Assembly (NCBI RefSeq): GCF_000186265.1
Contig: NC_014934.1
Span: forward strand, 2,914,001-2,978,000
Reading direction: 5' to 3'
Source of the DNA: Cellulophaga algicola DSM 14237
GTDB taxonomy: Bacteria; Bacteroidota; Bacteroidia; Flavobacteriales; Flavobacteriaceae
Length of the DNA stretch: 64,000 nt
How positions within the stretch are numbered: the first letter of the stretch is position 1; every line of letters begins with the position of its first letter. This document shows, piece after piece, positions 61,149 through 64,000 of the stretch. The position numbers were made by a program, and so were the translations under genes. The notes under the pieces were generated by a model, which saw nothing but the letters and a program-made list of their open reading frames with translations, was not told where the DNA came from and ran no database searches.

Positions 61149-61170
61149 ATTTTTAGTAGTTACTAAAAAT
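61149..61170. repeat. Perfect palindrome between EthD and the HxD gene
   Basis: ATTTTTAGTA-GT-TACTAAAAAT, 10-bp arms with a 2-bp centre. It fits an operator or the top of a terminator pair with the hairpin beside it. Confidence 0.5.
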
Positions 61171-61188
61171 ACCATTTCAAATGATTAC

Positions 61189-61503
61189 TTAAAATGATAT
61201 CAGCTCACTAATCTGAAGTTCTCCTTTTACATTGCTATAATTTTTAATATCAGCAGCAAAAGTTTCAGCGTGTGGGCCAAATGCAGTTTGGAAAGATGCA
61301 ATATCGTCAAATTTTAAATGTGCAATAGCAACATAAGGAGCTAATTCTCCAGGAACTCTACTAGCAATTCCCAAGTCTAATTCTAATCCTTTTAGTGCAT
61401 CACCAACGGCTTTAACTACCATTGGTAAGTGACTATTTTTATAATATTCGGTATCAAACATAACATCTTTGCTGTTTGGATACATTACAGATACTTTTAT
61501 CAT
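61189..61503 (-). CDS. EthD-family protein
   Basis: The product has 104 residues of the dimeric alpha-beta barrel EthD family: MIKVSVMYPNSKDVMFDTEY, HLPMVVKAVGDALKGLE, LAPYVAIAHLKFDD and FQTAFGPHAETFAADIKNYS. EthD-like proteins assist or carry out small oxidative reactions on ring compounds. It lies 28 bp after the SDR gene on the same strand and probably works with it. Confidence 0.9.
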   Translation of the reverse strand: MIKVSVMYPNSKDVMFDTEYYKNSHLPMVVKAVGDALKGLELDLGIASRVPGELAPYVAIAHLKFDDIASFQTAFGPHAETFAADIKNYSNVKGELQISELISF

Positions 61504-61531
61504 AACTATATATTTTATCTATTAATTTTTT

Positions 61532-62260
61532 TTAAAAATCTGCTAGAACAATAGCATCAGAAAAACTTTGATAAGCACTTTCTACTTGTTTGGCCATTGC
61601 ATCTGGAAATAAATGAAAATCACCAGCTTTTAAAGCAGTAATAATACCTTCAGAAACTTCTGTGGTTGCCGCAGCACCTTCAAAGCCAGCAGCAGCACTC
61701 ATATCTGTGTCAATAGGCCCTGGATGCACACTTAACACAGTAACCCCTTTAGCACCTAATTCTGTTCTTAACCCCTGTGTTAAAGAATAAGATGCAGCCT
61801 TAGAGGCCGAGTATGTAGATAGTTGTGAGAAATTTTTTAGAGAAGCAATAGAGTTTAATTGTACTAAAGCTCCTTTTTTCTCTTCTAATTGTTGAGCAAA
61901 TGCATTGGCTATACGTAATAAACCAAAAGCATTTACTTGCAATTGTGCGGTAAAATCTTCTTCTACATCTTTACCGATAGTTGCGTAAGGTGTTCCTATG
62001 CCAGCATTATTTACAACAATATCTACGTCATTAGCTTGTTTTGCTAATTCATTTATAGCTGCAGTGCTAGACACATCTGCTTTAAGTGTAACCACTTTAT
62101 TGCCATATTTAGCTTCTAATTCTTTAGTAGAAGATATATCTCTTACTGCTAAATAAACTTTTTTAGCACCATGATTTACAAACGATTCTACAATTGCTTT
62201 TCCGATACCTCTATTTGCTCCTGTTACTAAAGCTACTTTATTTTCTATTGTGAAACTCAT
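61532..62260 (-). CDS. Short-chain dehydrogenase/reductase
   Basis: The product has 242 residues, classical SDR. Cofactor-binding TGANRGIG (residues 13-20), NNAGIG near 86-91, Ser in LNSIASL and catalytic Tyr/Lys in YSASKAASY. The acidic or basic residue pattern after strand 2 (YLAVRD) favours NADP. The substrate is unknown; pairing with EthD suggests a small aromatic or keto compound. It has its own upstream region, separated from the AhpD-like gene by a terminator. Confidence 0.93.
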   Translation of the reverse strand: MSFTIENKVALVTGANRGIGKAIVESFVNHGAKKVYLAVRDISSTKELEAKYGNKVVTLKADVSSTAAINELAKQANDVDIVVNNAGIGTPYATIGKDVEEDFTAQLQVNAFGLLRIANAFAQQLEEKKGALVQLNSIASLKNFSQLSTYSASKAASYSLTQGLRTELGAKGVTVLSVHPGPIDTDMSAAAGFEGAAATTEVSEGIITALKAGDFHLFPDAMAKQVESAYQSFSDAIVLADF

Positions 62261-62379
62261 GATCTATCCTTTTGAATTAATATTTAGGGTGATAAAGTAT
62301 TTTATACCCAATGCTGTATATTTTTAGATTTAATTTTGGGTACTACATATTGATGTGGTCGTTTTTTTTAAAATTCCCC

Positions 62380-62418
62380 AAAAAAAAGAAACCTTCCGCT
62401 TGTAGGCGAAAGGTTCTT
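62380..62418 (-). terminator. Terminator after the AhpD-like gene
   Basis: On the minus strand AAGAACCTTTCGC and GCGGAAGGTTTCTT form a near-perfect stem with a short loop, followed by a run of T. Confidence 0.88.
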
Positions 62419-62465
62419 ATAGTGCCATTCTCCTGCATTACAATTCTACATTGGCATTCGTATTC

Positions 62466-63017
62466 TTATTTTTTAGACCAAGCAAATTTTTGGAATGCTT
62501 CGTCTACTGGAGTATTAGCAATATGATTTGTGTAATTGCTTATCACTTTTTGAGATAGCCCTAAAATAATTTCTAATACTTGTTGCTCACCATAACCAGC
62601 AGCATAAAAAGCTTCTAAATCTTCTTGAGAAACATTGCCACGGTTACGAGTTAACGATAATGTCATCGTACGTAAAGCTTCTAATTTAGCATCTGCAAGA
62701 GGTGTTTCATCACGCAAAGCATTTATGATTGTATCATCAACTTTCATCATTTTTGCAATACCAGTATGTGCAGGTACACAATAATGACAAGCATGCTCTA
62801 CGTTAATTGTTTGCCATACTACTGTAAGTTCATCATTATTAAAAGATGTTTCTGTAAATAGTTGGTGTAAATCTTGGTATGCTTTAAGTAATTGAGGTGA
62901 AGTAGCTAAAACACCGTGCAGACCTGGAATCATACCATAAGCTTTTTTAGAATCTTCTAATAATGATTTAGATTTTTCTGGTGCAGTTTCAATAGTTTGA
63001 ATTTTTAAAGTTGTCAT
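62466..63017 (-). CDS. AhpD-like carboxymuconolactone decarboxylase family protein
   Basis: The product has 183 residues, all-helical, with the AhpD active site VEHACHYCVPAHTG (Cys77, Cys80, His84) and EIILGLSQKVISNYTNHIAN near the C-terminus. Such proteins use the CxxC pair as a peroxide- or thiol-linked reductase. It is the first gene after the palindromic operator and next to the TetR gene, so it is probably its main target. Confidence 0.92.
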   Translation of the reverse strand: MTTLKIQTIETAPEKSKSLLEDSKKAYGMIPGLHGVLATSPQLLKAYQDLHQLFTETSFNNDELTVVWQTINVEHACHYCVPAHTGIAKMMKVDDTIINALRDETPLADAKLEALRTMTLSLTRNRGNVSQEDLEAFYAAGYGEQQVLEIILGLSQKVISNYTNHIANTPVDEAFQKFAWSKK

Positions 63018-63059
63018 AATTTTAATTTTTATATTCGTATTAATTTTTGTTCTTAATTT

Positions 63060-63079
63060 AACTAAGCATTCGCTTAGTT
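63060..63079. promoter_or_regulatory. TetR-type operator before the AhpD-like gene
   Basis: AACTAAGC-ATTC-GCTTAGTT, perfect 8-bp arms, 43 bp before the AhpD-like start. The half-site TAAGC is shared with the palindrome in front of the tetR gene. Confidence 0.7.
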
Positions 63080-63096
63080 ATTTAGCAAAAAAAATG

Positions 63097-63660
63097 TTAT
63101 AAATTGCTAAAGGTAACTTCTATTATATTTTCTAATTGATCTAGATTAAATACTTTAGAAGCTATTGAAAGTCCTAACAGAGTGTTCATTAAAAAATCTG
63201 CTTGCTTTTCTATTAAAATAACTACTCTTTGGTCGTCCTGTTTTAAATTACTTACAAATAAAGTTCGTATTTCATTAGCAAACTTTTTAAGTTCAATCAT
63301 CACAATAGGATCAGCATCTTCTTTAATTTCATTTACACTATTGGTAACTAAGCAACCTTTTTGTAAGGTACCTTCTTTAGAAAATTCTAAAAAATCATAA
63401 AAATATTGTTTTATACCAATGATACCATTGTTAGATTTTTGTAGCTTTTCTTTAATAGCATTAATTTCTATTTTGTAATGCTTAACACTCTCTAAAAAAA
63501 CGCCTTGTTTATTTTTAAAACTAGCGTAAATAGAGAATTGGTTAATGCCCATTTCTTTTTCAAGCATACGTACGGAGGTAGCCTCATAGCCATTGCGCCA
63601 AAAAAGCCCCATAGCTTTCTTTATCACTTCCTCCTCGTTATATTGTTTTTTACGTGCCAT
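63097..63660 (-). CDS. TetR/AcrR-family regulator
   Basis: The start is taken at 63660 (MARKKQYNEEEVIKKAMGLF), as the 21-bp longer form adds no known feature. The 187-residue product has an N-terminal TetR HTH (GLFWRNGYEATSVRMLEKEM; GINQFSIYASFKNKQGVF) and a C-terminal helical ligand domain (AefR/NemR-like). It should repress its own gene and the AhpD-like gene through the two TAAGC palindromes. The inducer is unknown; related regulators respond to electrophiles. Confidence 0.9.
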   Translation of the reverse strand: MARKKQYNEEEVIKKAMGLFWRNGYEATSVRMLEKEMGINQFSIYASFKNKQGVFLESVKHYKIEINAIKEKLQKSNNGIIGIKQYFYDFLEFSKEGTLQKGCLVTNSVNEIKEDADPIVMIELKKFANEIRTLFVSNLKQDDQRVVILIEKQADFLMNTLLGLSIASKVFNLDQLENIIEVTFSNL

Positions 63661-63683
63661 TAGTTTTAAACTACAGTACAAAG

Positions 63684-63699
63684 CTAAGCAATTGCTTTG
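63684..63699. promoter_or_regulatory. TetR-type operator before the tetR gene
   Basis: CTAAGCAATTGCTTTG contains the perfect palindrome AAGCAATTGCTT. It shares half-sites (TAAGC/GCTT) with the operator at 63060, 24 bp before the tetR start. Confidence 0.6.
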
Positions 63700-63749
63700 T
63701 TATAAGGAAAAGTTTAACTTTTTCTTATATATTGTAATAGTTAAGTATT

Positions 63750-64000
63750 TTATTTTGAGGCTATTAACTTTTCTAATATGCGTTCTACACCATAGTTGTC
63801 ATTGTTGGAAGTACTATAGTTTGCTAATTTTAACACATTAGGATGGGCATTTTCCATGGCAATACTATAGTCGGCTAAGGCTAGCATTTCAAGATCATTA
63901 TTGTAATCTCCGAATACTAATAATTCATGAGGTTTGATATTGTTTTCTTTCATGACTTTCTCTAAAGCATATCCCTTATTGGCATTTTTACTGGAAATAT
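63750..64000 (-). CDS. Cof-type HAD phosphatase (5' truncated by window edge)
   Basis: The frame is open to the right edge, so only the C-terminal 83 residues are present. They contain SSKNANKGYALEKVMKENNI and the HAD motif IV LVFGDYNNDLEML, followed by SIAMENAHPNVLKLANYSTS, typical of Cof/YbjI-like sugar or flavin phosphatases. The rest lies outside the window. Confidence 0.85.
   Translation of the reverse strand, partial: ISSKNANKGYALEKVMKENNIKPHELLVFGDYNNDLEMLALADYSIAMENAHPNVLKLANYSTSNNDNYGVERILEKLIASK

Overview
The window looks like a chromosome segment of a marine-type flavobacterium (Bacteroidota, Flavobacteriaceae). The support is low GC, SusC/SusD pairs, acidic residues after lipoprotein cysteines, a type IX secretion (T9SS) sorting domain, promoters of the TTG-N19-TAnnTTTG type, several TTG starts, and the order tgt / lptG-like / EamA / accA / dnaB. 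Genus cannot be fixed from sequence alone.

Region 1 (1-22.9 kb) is carbohydrate acquisition. A truncated TPR-transmembrane-LuxR-type regulator precedes a first SusC/SusD/PKD-lipoprotein locus of unknown substrate (1.3-7.8 kb), closed by a strong terminator. A DUF2147 gene follows. The second locus (8.7-18.9 kb) is a starch/maltodextrin system: SusC, SusD, a SusE-like lipoprotein with three tandem starch-binding-type modules, a 1114-residue GH13 amylase carrying a T9SS sorting signal, and a small lipoprotein. A hairpin sits between susE and the amylase gene. Next comes a single-chain sensor (19.1-20.9 kb) with two starch-binding-like modules, seven membrane segments and an AraC DNA-binding domain, then a periplasmic cyclomaltodextrinase/neopullulanase (SusA-like). 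Together these suggest surface hydrolysis, SusCD import, periplasmic hydrolysis, and direct sensing of maltodextrin through the inner membrane.

Region 2 (23-34.1 kb) is core: two tandemly duplicated tRNA-Lys genes, shikimate kinase, a phosphoribosyltransferase, an S4-domain protein, an FKBP lipoprotein, a beta-barrel protein, tgt, an LPS-export permease, a DMT transporter, accA, dnaB and a secreted amidotransferase-fold protein.

Region 3 (34.1-50.5 kb) is accessory. About 17 short, mostly secreted or lipoprotein genes and pseudogenes all lie on the + strand, separated by two families of diverged 80-170 bp repeats. It looks like a gene-cassette array in decay. It includes SMI1/KNR4-like and DUF4468-like pseudogenes, a DTW protein, SH3b and cysteine-peptidase-like lipoproteins, and a large lipoprotein with 22 copies of a 25-residue DUF285 (BspA-type) repeat.

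Region 4 (50.5-64 kb) has a TonB-dependent receptor/DUF4374 operon (probably iron or siderophore uptake), a divergent LysE/LysR pair, a CHAP protein, a frameshifted YdcF-like gene, and a minus-strand cluster of small oxidoreductase and hydrolase genes (HAD, MRJP-like, DsbA/FrnE-like, HxD-type unknown, EthD, SDR, AhpD-like). These lie downstream of a TetR regulator flanked by two matching operator-like palindromes. A truncated Cof-type HAD phosphatase reaches the right edge.
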